Of a stretch of DNA of 5,592 nucleotides, positions 1-5,592 are shown one piece after another (positions within the stretch are counted from its first letter, which is position 1; every line of letters starts with the position of its first letter). This DNA is from an uncultured Ruminococcus sp. GTDB lineage: Bacteria; Bacillota_A; Clostridia; Oscillospirales; Ruminococcaceae. The notes under the pieces are model-generated. The model was given only the letters and a program-made list of their open reading frames with translations. It had not been told where the DNA came from and did not search any database. Where the stretch lies: assembly GCA_937880065.1 (NCBI GenBank), contig CALFMA010000225.1:1-5592 (forward strand). The letters are read 5' to 3'. The position numbers were made by a program, and so were the translations under genes.

Positions 1-472
1 GAACAAGCAGTTCCGTATGTCTCGCAAGAACAGATGCAAGATAAATTCTCATCTTGTTACCGTCGGACATTTTAATAATTCTTTTCGCCTTTTTAACAGT
101 AGAATCTTCAAGCTTGAAACGCTTGCACAGTTCGTCAAATTTATTTCTGTCAAAGTTATCAAATCCGATTTCCATAGCCTCGGCAATATTTTTCGCATTC
201 CATGTCATAGGCAGGAAATTCATTGATGAACAGTAGCCGATACGATTTCTCAACTCGCTGTCATCAATATCCGTCTTATCCCCGAAGTATACGCACTCGC
301 CGCCGCTTTTACCTGTAACTCCGCACACTACATCAATTAAAGTAGTTTTACCTGCACCATTTGCACCGATAAGTGCTGTTGAAAATCCGCAGGGAATTTC
401 AAGGTTAATCGGACCAAGTGTAAATCCCTTATACTTTTTTGTGATTCCGTTAATTTTAATTGCATTTTCCAT
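1..472 (-). CDS. ABC transporter ATP-binding protein, YtrB/BcrA-like, partial (N-terminal 157 residues)
   Basis: This is the nucleotide-binding subunit of an ABC transporter. It would hydrolyse ATP at the cytoplasmic face of a membrane permease that must lie outside the window. The gene starts at ATG 472-470, eight bases after the ribosome site AAGGAAG, and runs off the left edge after residue 157. Visible motifs are a Walker A loop GANGAGKTT (residues 36-44), a Q-loop region at IGYCSS (78-83), and a degenerate signature MSDGNKMRI (135-143) in place of LSGGQ. Walker B, the D-loop and the switch His lie beyond the edge. The loose signature with S and G kept is typical of ATPases paired with YtrA-type regulators. 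The usual Q-loop Gln is replaced by Ser. It sits 15 bases behind the GntR gene and is almost certainly co-transcribed with it. The substrate cannot be told; relatives include YtrB and BcrA, linked to cell-envelope stress or peptide-antibiotic resistance. The class is secure, the role is not. Confidence 0.93.
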   Translation of the reverse strand, partial: MENAIKINGITKKYKGFTLGPINLEIPCGFSTALIGANGAGKTTLIDVVCGVTGKSGGECVYFGDKTDIDDSELRNRIGYCSSMNFLPMTWNAKNIAEAMEIGFDNFDRNKFDELCKRFKLEDSTVKKAKRIIKMSDGNKMRIYLASVLARHTELLV

Positions 473-487
473 AATTTAAACTTCCTT

Positions 488-859
488 TCAGTTTTCCATT
501 TCCCATAATGTTCTCAATGTTTCGCAAAGCTCCTCAACGTCAAGCCCTGCTATTCTTGCGGAATTTATTGCCTCCGTCAGGCTTTCCTCAACCTGTCGCA
601 TATGCTGTTCCGCCAGCATTTTTTCATCCTGCGAATTGACGAAATACCCCTTGCCCTTTGTGGCAGTTACAAGCCCCTCTGCGGTCAGTTCCTCATAAGC
701 TTTCATTGTGGTAATGACGCTTATTTTCAGATTTTGTGCCAGTACTCGTATGGACGGCAGCGGTTCACCTGCTTTAAGCTGTCCCGAAAGTATCTGTTCC
801 CGCAGCTGTGAGGCTATCTGCTTATAGATAGGCTCATTTGAATTCTGATAAATTTTCAT
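488..859 (-). CDS. GntR-family transcriptional repressor, YtrA subfamily
   Basis: This 123-residue DNA-binding protein probably represses its own operon. The N-terminal winged helix-turn-helix covers about residues 8-76. Its GntR hallmarks are PIYKQIASQLREQI (10-23), LPSIRVLAQNL (34-44), the recognition helix region ISVITTMKAYEEL (46-58) and the wing GKGYFV (69-74). The remaining 45 or so residues form a short helical tail, too small for a FadR or HutC ligand domain. That size is the defining feature of the YtrA subfamily, whose members usually sit beside ABC transporter genes. The start is ATG 859-857, six bases after a strong AGGAGG site. The ABC ATPase gene follows 15 bases after the stop. 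A palindrome covering the -10 box upstream strongly suggests autoregulation. The inducing signal is unknown; in the family, cell-wall-active antibiotics are a known trigger. Confidence 0.95.
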   Translation of the reverse strand: MKIYQNSNEPIYKQIASQLREQILSGQLKAGEPLPSIRVLAQNLKISVITTMKAYEELTAEGLVTATKGKGYFVNSQDEKMLAEQHMRQVEESLTEAINSARIAGLDVEELCETLRTLWEMEN

Positions 860-889
860 TCAGCACCTCCTGTATCATTTTTATGTCGT

Positions 890-919
890 AACTGTTATAC
901 GGTGTTCATAACTGTTTAA
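890..919 (+). repeat. Two extra direct copies of the operator half-site
   Basis: AACTGTTATA occurs at 890-899 and a one-region variant AACTGTTTAA at 910-919, the latter abutting the main palindrome. The first two copies start 20 bp apart, close to two helical turns, and face the same way as the left arm at 918. They lie in the 5' untranslated region of the GntR transcript. They may be accessory sites that extend repressor binding. Their function is inference from the shared sequence. Confidence 0.55.
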
Positions 920-946
920 CTGTTATATATACAGTATATAACAGTT
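918..946. promoter_or_regulatory. Palindromic operator, probable binding site of the GntR/YtrA repressor
   Basis: This is a perfect 11-bp inverted repeat: left arm AACTGTTATAT (918-928), a 7-base spacer, and right arm ATATAACAGTT (936-946). It overlaps the -10 box and proximal spacer of the leftward promoter. A dimeric winged-helix regulator encoded immediately downstream is the obvious ligand. Long AT-rich inverted repeats of this kind are usual for YtrA-type regulators. The palindrome is seen directly; its assignment to this regulator is inference. Confidence 0.8.
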
Positions 947-961
947 GCGTCGATTTGTCAA
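933..961 (-). promoter_or_regulatory. Sigma-A-type promoter of the GntR/ABC operon
   Basis: Reading leftwards, a perfect -35 TTGACA (961-956) is followed by a 17-base spacer and a -10 box TATACT (938-933). Transcription would begin near 926, about 65 bases ahead of the GntR start codon. The -10 box and half of the spacer lie inside the palindrome at 918-946, so a protein bound there would block RNA polymerase. Confidence 0.85.
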
Positions 962-1034
962 TAGATACGGCAAAATTTGTAATTATTCACAATTCTAAAA
1001 AACTCACGCAGCACCAATAACAGCATATTCACTA

Positions 1035-1060
1035 AATAACAGTTTTAACTGTATATAACA
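1035..1060. promoter_or_regulatory. Second half-site pair (possible auxiliary operator)
   Basis: AATAACAGTT (1035-1044) and AACTGTATAT (1047-1056) are inverted copies of the operator half-site. They are set back to back with two bases between them, which is the opposite order to the main palindrome. The 10-mer GTATATAACA at 1051-1060 is identical to 934-943 inside the main operator. The site lies about 35 bp upstream of the greA -35 box and about 100 bp from the main operator. It could be an auxiliary site allowing looping, a relic, or a control point for the rightward operon. Confidence 0.5.
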
Positions 1061-1094
1061 CCTATTATAAAAGTGAAGAAAAAATCCAAAAACC

Positions 1095-1123
1095 TTGACA
1101 AAGGCGAATAAATAGGGTATAAT
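1095..1123 (+). promoter_or_regulatory. Consensus sigma-A promoter of the greA-lysS operon
   Basis: A perfect -35 TTGACA (1095-1100), an exact 17-base spacer and a perfect -10 TATAAT (1118-1123) make this a full consensus promoter. A start site near 1130 leaves a leader of about 70 bases before greA. It fits strong constitutive expression of transcription and translation genes. No T-box precedes lysS, so no tRNA-sensing control is evident. Confidence 0.92.
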
Positions 1124-1141
1124 AAAATGTATGTATCGTGA

Positions 1142-1166
1142 GATAGTCTGTCATTATGAGATTATC
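1142..1166 (+). other. Weak hairpin in the greA leader
   Basis: GATAGTCT (1142-1149) can pair with AGATTATC (1159-1166) through eight pairs including one G-U, around a 9-base loop. No U-tract follows, so it is not an intrinsic terminator. It lies between the predicted transcription start and the greA ribosome site. It may only stabilise the leader, or may be chance in AT-rich sequence. Confidence 0.25.
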
Positions 1167-1200
1167 CCCGAAATAATTATACTTCAAGGAGTGTTTTATT

Positions 1201-1668
1201 ATGGGCAAGCAGATGTCAAGATCAAACTATGAAAAACTTATTTTAGAGCTTGATGACCTTAAAATCAATAAACGTAAGGAAGTTGCTGAAAGACTTAAAG
1301 TTGCACGTTCCTACGGTGACCTTTCCGAAAATGCTGAGTATGATGAGGCTAAAAACGAACAGGCTATTCTCGAAGCACAGATTGCAGAACTTCAGTATAC
1401 TGTTGATAACGCTGAAATTATCGAGGATTCCAACATTTCCGTTGACGAAATCGGTATGGGTTCTATCATTAAAATCAAACGTGTAGGCAGCGATAAGGTT
1501 GAAACTTTCAACATCGTCGGCACAAACCACGTTGATATTAAGAACGGAAAAATCTCCGATGAATCCCCTATCGGCAAGGCTGCTATGAAGAAGAAAGTCG
1601 GCGATATTTTCATCGTTGAAGCTCCTGTTGGCGAGCTTCGTTTTGAGGTAATTGAAATTTCTAAGTAA
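1201..1668 (+). CDS. greA: Transcription elongation factor GreA
   Basis: GreA rescues backtracked RNA polymerase. Its coiled coil enters the secondary channel and stimulates cleavage of the extruded RNA 3' end. The 155-residue product matches the family length (about 158). Residues 1-77 form the antiparallel coiled coil, with the tip motif GDLSENAEYDEA (39-50). Asp40 and Glu43 match the catalytic acidic pair of E. coli GreA (Asp41/Glu44). Residues about 84-154 form the FKBP-like domain that binds polymerase, with the characteristic SPIGKA (122-127) and KKVGD (131-135) strings. The start at ATG 1201 is set by AAGGAG at 1186-1191, nine bases upstream. The internal ATG at 1213 has no such site. 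It is the first gene after the consensus promoter, with lysS 12 bases downstream, a gene pair seen often in Clostridia. Confidence 0.98.
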   Translation: MGKQMSRSNYEKLILELDDLKINKRKEVAERLKVARSYGDLSENAEYDEAKNEQAILEAQIAELQYTVDNAEIIEDSNISVDEIGMGSIIKIKRVGSDKVETFNIVGTNHVDIKNGKISDESPIGKAAMKKKVGDIFIVEAPVGELRFEVIEISK

Positions 1669-1680
1669 AGGATGATTCAA

Positions 1681-3300
1681 ATGAGCGAAATGCAGAACAA
1701 TACTCCTGTTGAAGCTGAGGAAATACAGGATATTAATATATTAAAGAAGGACCGTATCGACAAGCTCACTTCTCTCCGTGAGGGCGGTTTTGACCCATTC
1801 CAGACTACGAAATATGATGTAACAGGCAAGGCTGCCGCTTTAAAGGCTGAATATGAAGCTAAGGAAGCTGAAATTATCGCTGCTGCAAACGGCGATGAAG
1901 AAGCTGTAAAGGCAGGACTTGAAGCGCTTAACGGCAACATCATCCGTATCGCAGGCAGAATTATGAGCTGGCGTGATATGGGTAAGGCTAACTTCATTGA
2001 TGTTCGTGATAACACAGACCGTATTCAGGTTTATATCCGTTCAAATGATATCGGTGCTGACCAGTTCAAGGAGTTCAAGAAGAAATGGGATATAGGCGAT
2101 ATTATCGGTGTTGAAGGCTTCGTTTTCAGAACAAGAAAGGGCGAAATCTCAATTCACGCACACAAAATTGAACTTCTTTCAAAATCACTTCTCCCACTCC
2201 CCGAAAAGTGGCACGGCTTAAAGGACCAGGATACACGTTACCGTCAGAGATACCTTGACCTTATCGTAAATCCTGAGGTTAAGGATACATTTGTAAAGAG
2301 AAGCCTTATTTTAAAGGAAATCAGAAATTATCTTGACAATCTCGGATATATCGAAGTTGAAACTCCTGTTCTTCTTCCTATCCAGATTGCAGCAGCTGCA
2401 AAGCCTTTCGTAACTCACCACAACACTCTCGATATGGATATGTTTATGCGTATCGAAACTGAGCTTAACCTTAAAAAGCTTATCGTAGGCGGATTTGACC
2501 GTGTATACGAGGTTGGACGTATTTTCAGAAACGAGGGTATGGATACATCTCACAACCCTGAATTTACTTCAATTGAAATGTATCAGGCTTACACAGACTA
2601 CATCGGAATGATGGACCTCATTGAAAATATGTACAGAAGCCTTGCATTCAAAATCTGCGGCAGCGATACAATTACATATCAGGGCGTTGATATTGAACTG
2701 GGCAAACCTTGGCAGCGTCTTACTATGGTTGAGGCTGTTAAGAAGTATGCAGGCGTTGACTATAACGAATGGGCAACTGACGAGGACGCAAGAGCTTGTG
2801 CTAAGGCTAAAGATGTAGAAGTTGAAGAAGGCGAAAATGCAACAAAGGGACACGTTCTCATTGCATTCTTTGACGCATTTGTTGAAGATAAGCTTATTCA
2901 GCCTACAATTATCTACGATTATCCTGTTGAAAATTCTCCACTTGCTAAGAGAAAGCCCTCTGACCCTGCATTTACAGAGCGTTTTGAGTACTTCATCTAC
3001 TGCCGTGAAATGGGTAATGCTTTCTCCGAGCTTAATGACCCGATTGACCAGAAGGAGCGTTTCATTAAGCAGGTTGAGGCAAGACGTGCTTTAGGCGATA
3101 CAACAGGCGAGGTTGATGAAGATTTCGTAACAGCTCTCGAATACGGTCTGCCACCTACGGGCGGTCTTGGACTTGGTCTTGACAGACTTGTAATGCTCCT
3201 TACAGACAGCGCATCAATCCGTGATGTACTTCTTTTCCCAACAATGAAGCCCCTCCCTGCAAACAGCGGCAGACCTGAAAAGGACGAAGATGAAGAATAA
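1681..3300 (+). CDS. lysS: Lysyl-tRNA synthetase, class II
   Basis: This cytoplasmic enzyme joins lysine to tRNA-Lys. With the start at ATG 1681 it has 539 residues, longer than the usual 490-510. The extra length lies mainly in an Ala/Glu-rich stretch at about 50-85, ahead of the anticodon-binding OB fold (about 87-165). The class II core follows. Motif 2 holds FRNEG (282-286) and HNPEFTSIEMY (291-301); motif 3 is GGLGLGLDRL (494-503). Lysine-pocket residues known from E. coli map to Glu261, Glu299, Tyr301, Asn446, Phe448 and Glu450, all kept. Oddly, the near-invariant PGGA loop before (A/K)RPF is replaced by QIAA (235-238), so Gly216 of the E. coli enzyme becomes Ala237. The frame is intact there. 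The start at 1681 is preferred because AAAGGA (1667-1672) lies eight bases upstream; the in-frame ATG at 1672 overlaps that site. Confidence 0.97.
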   Translation: MSEMQNNTPVEAEEIQDINILKKDRIDKLTSLREGGFDPFQTTKYDVTGKAAALKAEYEAKEAEIIAAANGDEEAVKAGLEALNGNIIRIAGRIMSWRDMGKANFIDVRDNTDRIQVYIRSNDIGADQFKEFKKKWDIGDIIGVEGFVFRTRKGEISIHAHKIELLSKSLLPLPEKWHGLKDQDTRYRQRYLDLIVNPEVKDTFVKRSLILKEIRNYLDNLGYIEVETPVLLPIQIAAAAKPFVTHHNTLDMDMFMRIETELNLKKLIVGGFDRVYEVGRIFRNEGMDTSHNPEFTSIEMYQAYTDYIGMMDLIENMYRSLAFKICGSDTITYQGVDIELGKPWQRLTMVEAVKKYAGVDYNEWATDEDARACAKAKDVEVEEGENATKGHVLIAFFDAFVEDKLIQPTIIYDYPVENSPLAKRKPSDPAFTERFEYFIYCREMGNAFSELNDPIDQKERFIKQVEARRALGDTTGEVDEDFVTALEYGLPPTGGLGLGLDRLVMLLTDSASIRDVLLFPTMKPLPANSGRPEKDEDEE

Positions 3301-4201
3301 CAGCGAAAACAAATCATCTCCACAGGAAGATGAGAAAATTCATATATCAAAAAGTATTTTTGAAACTAATCGTGAAATGAAGCAGAAAGCCGCCGAGGAA
3401 GAATTGAAAAAACAGGCGGAACGTGAAAGAATTCTTGCGGAAAAAAAGAAAAAAGCCGAAGAAGAAAGAGCAAAACGTCTTGAAGAAGAACGACTTGAAT
3501 TAATTCGCCTTAAACAGGGAATTATTGAAGAAAGCGACACTATCAAGGACGAAGAACCCGAAGTCGAAGAAGTAAAAAGAACTCTCGGACAGAAGATTTC
3601 AAGCTTTTTCTATCTCAATAAATGGTGGCTTACACTTACCGCCGTTTTCGGTACAATCGCAGGAATTCTTCTTCACAGCTATCTGACACGACCAAATCCC
3701 GATGTTACAATTCTCATTATCGGAACTAATTACACCCTTGCAGAAGAAAGTGAACTGAAAGCATATGCCGAAACTTTTATCGAAGATTATAACGAAAACG
3801 GTAAAATTGAGGCAGCTATTCACTACATTCCCTACACAGGCGAACAAACTTCTGATTATGCAAACGCTGCGGCTACACGACTTTCTGCGGAACTTCAAAG
3901 CGATAACTGTGCAATTATAATCGGCAACAAAATAGCGGCTGATATGCTTAGCGATGAAGTTTTAGTGGATTTAACCGGACTTTATCCCGACAATGAACTT
4001 GTAAAGGGGGATAAACTTATGCTTGAAAATTCATCTCTTGCCGAAAAAATCGGCATTGAAAAGGACGTGTTGACAAGCGAATGGTTTATCGGAATCCGTG
4101 AACCTCATAAGCTTATGCATTGCAGCGAAAAGAAAATGAAGGAACTATATGAAAAGGATTTCCCTCTCTTTGACGCTATTGTAAATGATATTTCGGAATA
4201 A
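3290..4201 (+). CDS. Single-pass membrane protein with charged coiled coil, function unknown
   Basis: I do not recognise a named family in this 303-residue protein. Residues about 25-80 are almost entirely Lys, Glu, Arg, Ala and Leu and should form a long cytoplasmic coiled coil. An acidic linker (81-95) follows. One membrane helix spans about 111-132 (from KWWLTLTAVF to LLHSYL). There is no cleavable signal peptide, so the N-terminus is probably inside the cell. The C-terminal 170 residues outside alternate strands and helices, for example DVTILIIGTNY (138-148) and CAIIIGNKIAADML (207-220) followed by VDLTGLYP. This is loosely reminiscent of extracellular solute-binding folds, which is inference only. 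The ATG lies five bases after AAAAGGA inside the end of lysS and overlaps it by 11 bases, so translation is probably coupled. nadE follows 11 bases after the stop with no promoter visible between. Confidence 0.85.
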   Translation: MKNNSENKSSPQEDEKIHISKSIFETNREMKQKAAEEELKKQAERERILAEKKKKAEEERAKRLEEERLELIRLKQGIIEESDTIKDEEPEVEEVKRTLGQKISSFFYLNKWWLTLTAVFGTIAGILLHSYLTRPNPDVTILIIGTNYTLAEESELKAYAETFIEDYNENGKIEAAIHYIPYTGEQTSDYANAAATRLSAELQSDNCAIIIGNKIAADMLSDEVLVDLTGLYPDNELVKGDKLMLENSSLAEKIGIEKDVLTSEWFIGIREPHKLMHCSEKKMKELYEKDFPLFDAIVNDISE

Positions 4202-4212
4202 GGGTGATAACT

Positions 4213-4962
4213 ATGAGTTATTGTTTCAATGTTGAAAAAACAACAGCTGACCTTATAAAATGGGTTAAGGATTATTTTGATACAACCGCTTCTCCCGATA
4301 CAAAAGCCGTTATCGGCATATCGGGAGGAAAGGACAGCTCCGTTGCCGCCGCTGTATGCGTTAAGGCATTAGGCAAAGACAGAGTTGTAGGCATACTTAT
4401 GCCAAAGGGCGAACAGCACGATATTGATTGCAGTCATCTCCTTGTTGAAACTCTCGGAATTGAGCATTATGTAATTAATATCGGCACAACTGTTGACGCT
4501 TTCACAAAGGAATTTGAAAAGCATATGCCTATGAATTCACAGGCAGTTATCAACACTCCCCCACGTATCAGAATGACAACTCTTTATGCAGCAGCTGCCT
4601 GTCTTAACGGCAGAGTCGTGAATACCTGCAATCTTTCAGAGGATTGGGTTGGATATTCCACAAAGCACGGCGATGCGGCAGGTGATTTCTCTCCCCTGTC
4701 AATGCTGACGGTTACGGAAATTCTGCAAATCGGCGATTATCTCGGACTTCCCGAAAGCCTTGTTCATAAAGTTCCCATTGACGGACTTTGCGGCAAGACT
4801 GACGAGGAAAATCTTGGATTTACTTATGCGGAACTTGACACTTATATCCGTGGTCTTACAGATTTAAGCGACAAGCCTGAATTAAAGGAAAAAATTGACC
4901 GTATGCACAGAAATAATCTGCACAAATTGCAGTTAATGCCGAAATTTGAGTTTGAAATATAA
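4213..4962 (+). CDS. nadE: NH3-dependent NAD(+) synthetase
   Basis: NadE makes the last step of NAD synthesis, amidating deamido-NAD with ammonia and ATP through an adenylate intermediate. The 249-residue product is the short form with no N-terminal glutaminase domain, so it depends on free ammonia or a partner. The PP-loop motif SGGKDS (37-42), with GIS just before it, binds ATP. Other family features are CNLSEDWVGYSTKHGD (139-154) and VPIDGLCGKTDEENLGFTY (187-205). The first replaces the TGTDHAAE-type string of E. coli and B. subtilis enzymes and marks a different NadE clade. ATG 4213 is chosen because AAGGG (4200-4204) lies eight bases upstream. The in-frame GTG at 4204 overlaps that site and would add only three residues. 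It is the last gene of the greA-lysS operon, ending just before a strong terminator. Confidence 0.96.
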   Translation: MSYCFNVEKTTADLIKWVKDYFDTTASPDTKAVIGISGGKDSSVAAAVCVKALGKDRVVGILMPKGEQHDIDCSHLLVETLGIEHYVINIGTTVDAFTKEFEKHMPMNSQAVINTPPRIRMTTLYAAAACLNGRVVNTCNLSEDWVGYSTKHGDAAGDFSPLSMLTVTEILQIGDYLGLPESLVHKVPIDGLCGKTDEENLGFTYAELDTYIRGLTDLSDKPELKEKIDRMHRNNLHKLQLMPKFEFEI

Positions 4963-4968
4963 AAATTT

Positions 4969-5000
4969 AGAGGGTATCCGCAAAGATACCCTTTTATTTT
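4969..5000 (+). terminator. Intrinsic terminator after nadE
   Basis: AGGGTATC (4971-4978) and GATACCCT (4985-4992) form a perfect 8-bp stem around a 6-base loop, extendable by a G-U and an A-U pair. A T-rich run of about nine bases with one A follows. It starts seven bases after the nadE stop and should end the greA-lysS-nadE transcript. Confidence 0.93.
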
Positions 5001-5016
5001 AAAATTATTTTAAAAT

Positions 5017-5023
5017 GAGGTGA
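5017..5023 (+). promoter_or_regulatory. Ribosome binding site that decides the bioY start
   Basis: GAGGTGA is a strong match to the anti-Shine-Dalgarno complement. The only conventional in-frame start nearby, GTG 5020-5022, lies inside it and therefore cannot use it. CTG 5029-5031 lies eight bases after the AGG core, the same spacing seen here for lysS and nadE. Confidence 0.7.
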
Positions 5024-5028
5024 TTAGG

Positions 5029-5553
5029 CTGAAAACTAAAGACTTAATTTTAATATCGCTGTTTTCGGCACTTATCACCGTGGGTGCATTTATAAAAATC
5101 CCCACTCCCCTCTGCCCCATTACCTTGCAGATACTTTTCACTACCCTTGCAGGTGTCATTGCAGGAGGTAAAAACGGTGCAATCAGCGTCATTGTCTATA
5201 TTCTCACAGGGCTTGTGGGATTTCCCGTATTTGCAGGCGGCGGCGGTATACGGTATATTTTTCACCCAACTTTTGGCTTCCTCGTTGGTATGATAATCGG
5301 TGCATATATCACGGGGAAAATCTGCCACAGCGAAAATGCTGGTTTCAAGCGGCTGTTAATCGGCTGCCTTGTGGGACTTGTGCCGACTTTCGCAATAGGT
5401 ACGGCTTATAACTGCCTTATAACGTCAATTTACCTCAAAGAACAATCGGCGGCAATTGTAATTTTCTACTGCCTGCTACCCCTGCCGTGGGATATTATTC
5501 TATGCGTTTTTTCCGCATATATCGGCAAAAAGATAATTAAAGGGCATCTCTAA
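5029..5553 (+). CDS. bioY: Biotin transporter BioY (ECF substrate-binding S component)
   Basis: BioY is the membrane S component that captures biotin and works with the energy-coupling ATPases and EcfT, which are not in the window. From CTG 5029 the product has 174 residues (normal is about 180-200) with roughly six hydrophobic helices. The family hallmark GG-x-x-G-x-x-S-x-x-x-Y is visible at GGKNGAISVIVY (47-58), followed by GLVGFPVFAGGGG (61-73) and HPTFGFLVG (79-87). A late PWD motif lies at 153-155. A CTG start gives an N-terminus MKTKDLILISLF, which looks like typical BioY starts, and fits the GAGGTGA site. The alternative GTG 5020 would add three residues but destroy the ribosome site. 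The gene begins 28 bases after the terminator. No clear promoter or BirA operator is visible, so expression may rely on read-through or on a weak promoter in the AT-rich gap. Confidence 0.93.
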   Translation: MKTKDLILISLFSALITVGAFIKIPTPLCPITLQILFTTLAGVIAGGKNGAISVIVYILTGLVGFPVFAGGGGIRYIFHPTFGFLVGMIIGAYITGKICHSENAGFKRLLIGCLVGLVPTFAIGTAYNCLITSIYLKEQSAAIVIFYCLLPLPWDIILCVFSAYIGKKIIKGHL

Positions 5554-5592
5554 AAACCCCTTTTGAGAAAAAACAGCTATGCACGACATCTG

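Noticed and set aside
17..236. Two short open frames on the plus strand near the left edge
   Set aside because: They lie opposite the ABC ATPase, whose Walker A and signature motifs are clear on the minus strand.
860..1200. Intergenic region as a mobile element end, replication origin or CRISPR
   Set aside because: The repeats are short operator-like half-sites tied to promoters. There is no array of regular spacers, no transposase remnant and no cluster of DnaA boxes.
1243..1680. A 145-codon open frame on the minus strand opposite greA
   Set aside because: It is a shadow of greA: it has no plausible ribosome site, no recognisable protein features, and the plus-strand frame is an unmistakable GreA.
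1672..1680. ATG 1672 as the lysS start
   Set aside because: It overlaps the AAAGGA ribosome site that correctly positions ATG 1681, and it has no site of its own.
1669..1680. T-box or other riboswitch ahead of lysS
   Set aside because: Only 12 bases separate greA and lysS, and the 70-base greA leader lacks T-box landmarks such as the TGGNACCGCG element.
4204..4212. GTG 4204 as the nadE start
   Set aside because: It lies within the ribosome site used by ATG 4213 and would add only three residues.
5554..5592. ATG at 5579 as the start of a further plus-strand gene
   Set aside because: Only four codons are visible before the window ends and there is no convincing ribosome site, so no gene can be supported.

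Overview
The window looks like ordinary chromosomal sequence from a low- to moderate-GC Gram-positive anaerobe of the class Clostridia, probably Ruminococcus/Oscillospiraceae-like. This rests on the greA-lysS gene pair, strong Shine-Dalgarno sites ahead of every gene, near-consensus sigma-A promoters, a YtrA-type GntR/ABC pair and a BioY biotin transporter. The genus-level guess is inference from gene content and style, not from a search.

Left part, minus strand (1-859): a two-gene unit runs leftwards. It holds a short GntR-family (YtrA-type) repressor, followed 15 bases later by the N-terminal 157 residues of an ABC transporter ATPase that continues beyond position 1. The repressor has a near-consensus promoter whose -10 box and spacer are covered by a perfect 11-bp inverted repeat. 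This points to classic self-repression of a repressor/ABC operon.

Intergenic region (860-1200): this gene-free stretch holds the repressor promoter, the palindromic operator, several further copies of the same half-site (including a second, differently arranged pair near 1036-1056), and the promoter and leader of the rightward operon.

Right part, plus strand (1201-5553): a perfect consensus promoter (TTGACA, 17 bp, TATAAT) drives greA (transcript-cleavage factor), then lysS (class II lysyl-tRNA synthetase). Next comes a single-pass membrane protein of unknown function that overlaps lysS by 11 bases, then nadE (ammonia-dependent NAD synthetase). A clear intrinsic terminator follows nadE. bioY (biotin ECF-transporter S component) lies just after it and appears to start at a CTG codon.

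No mobile element, CRISPR array, RNA gene or obviously novel defence or biosynthetic system is visible. The points most worth a second look are the operator array, the altered PGGA loop in LysRS, the uncharacterised membrane protein coupled to lysS, and the bioY start.
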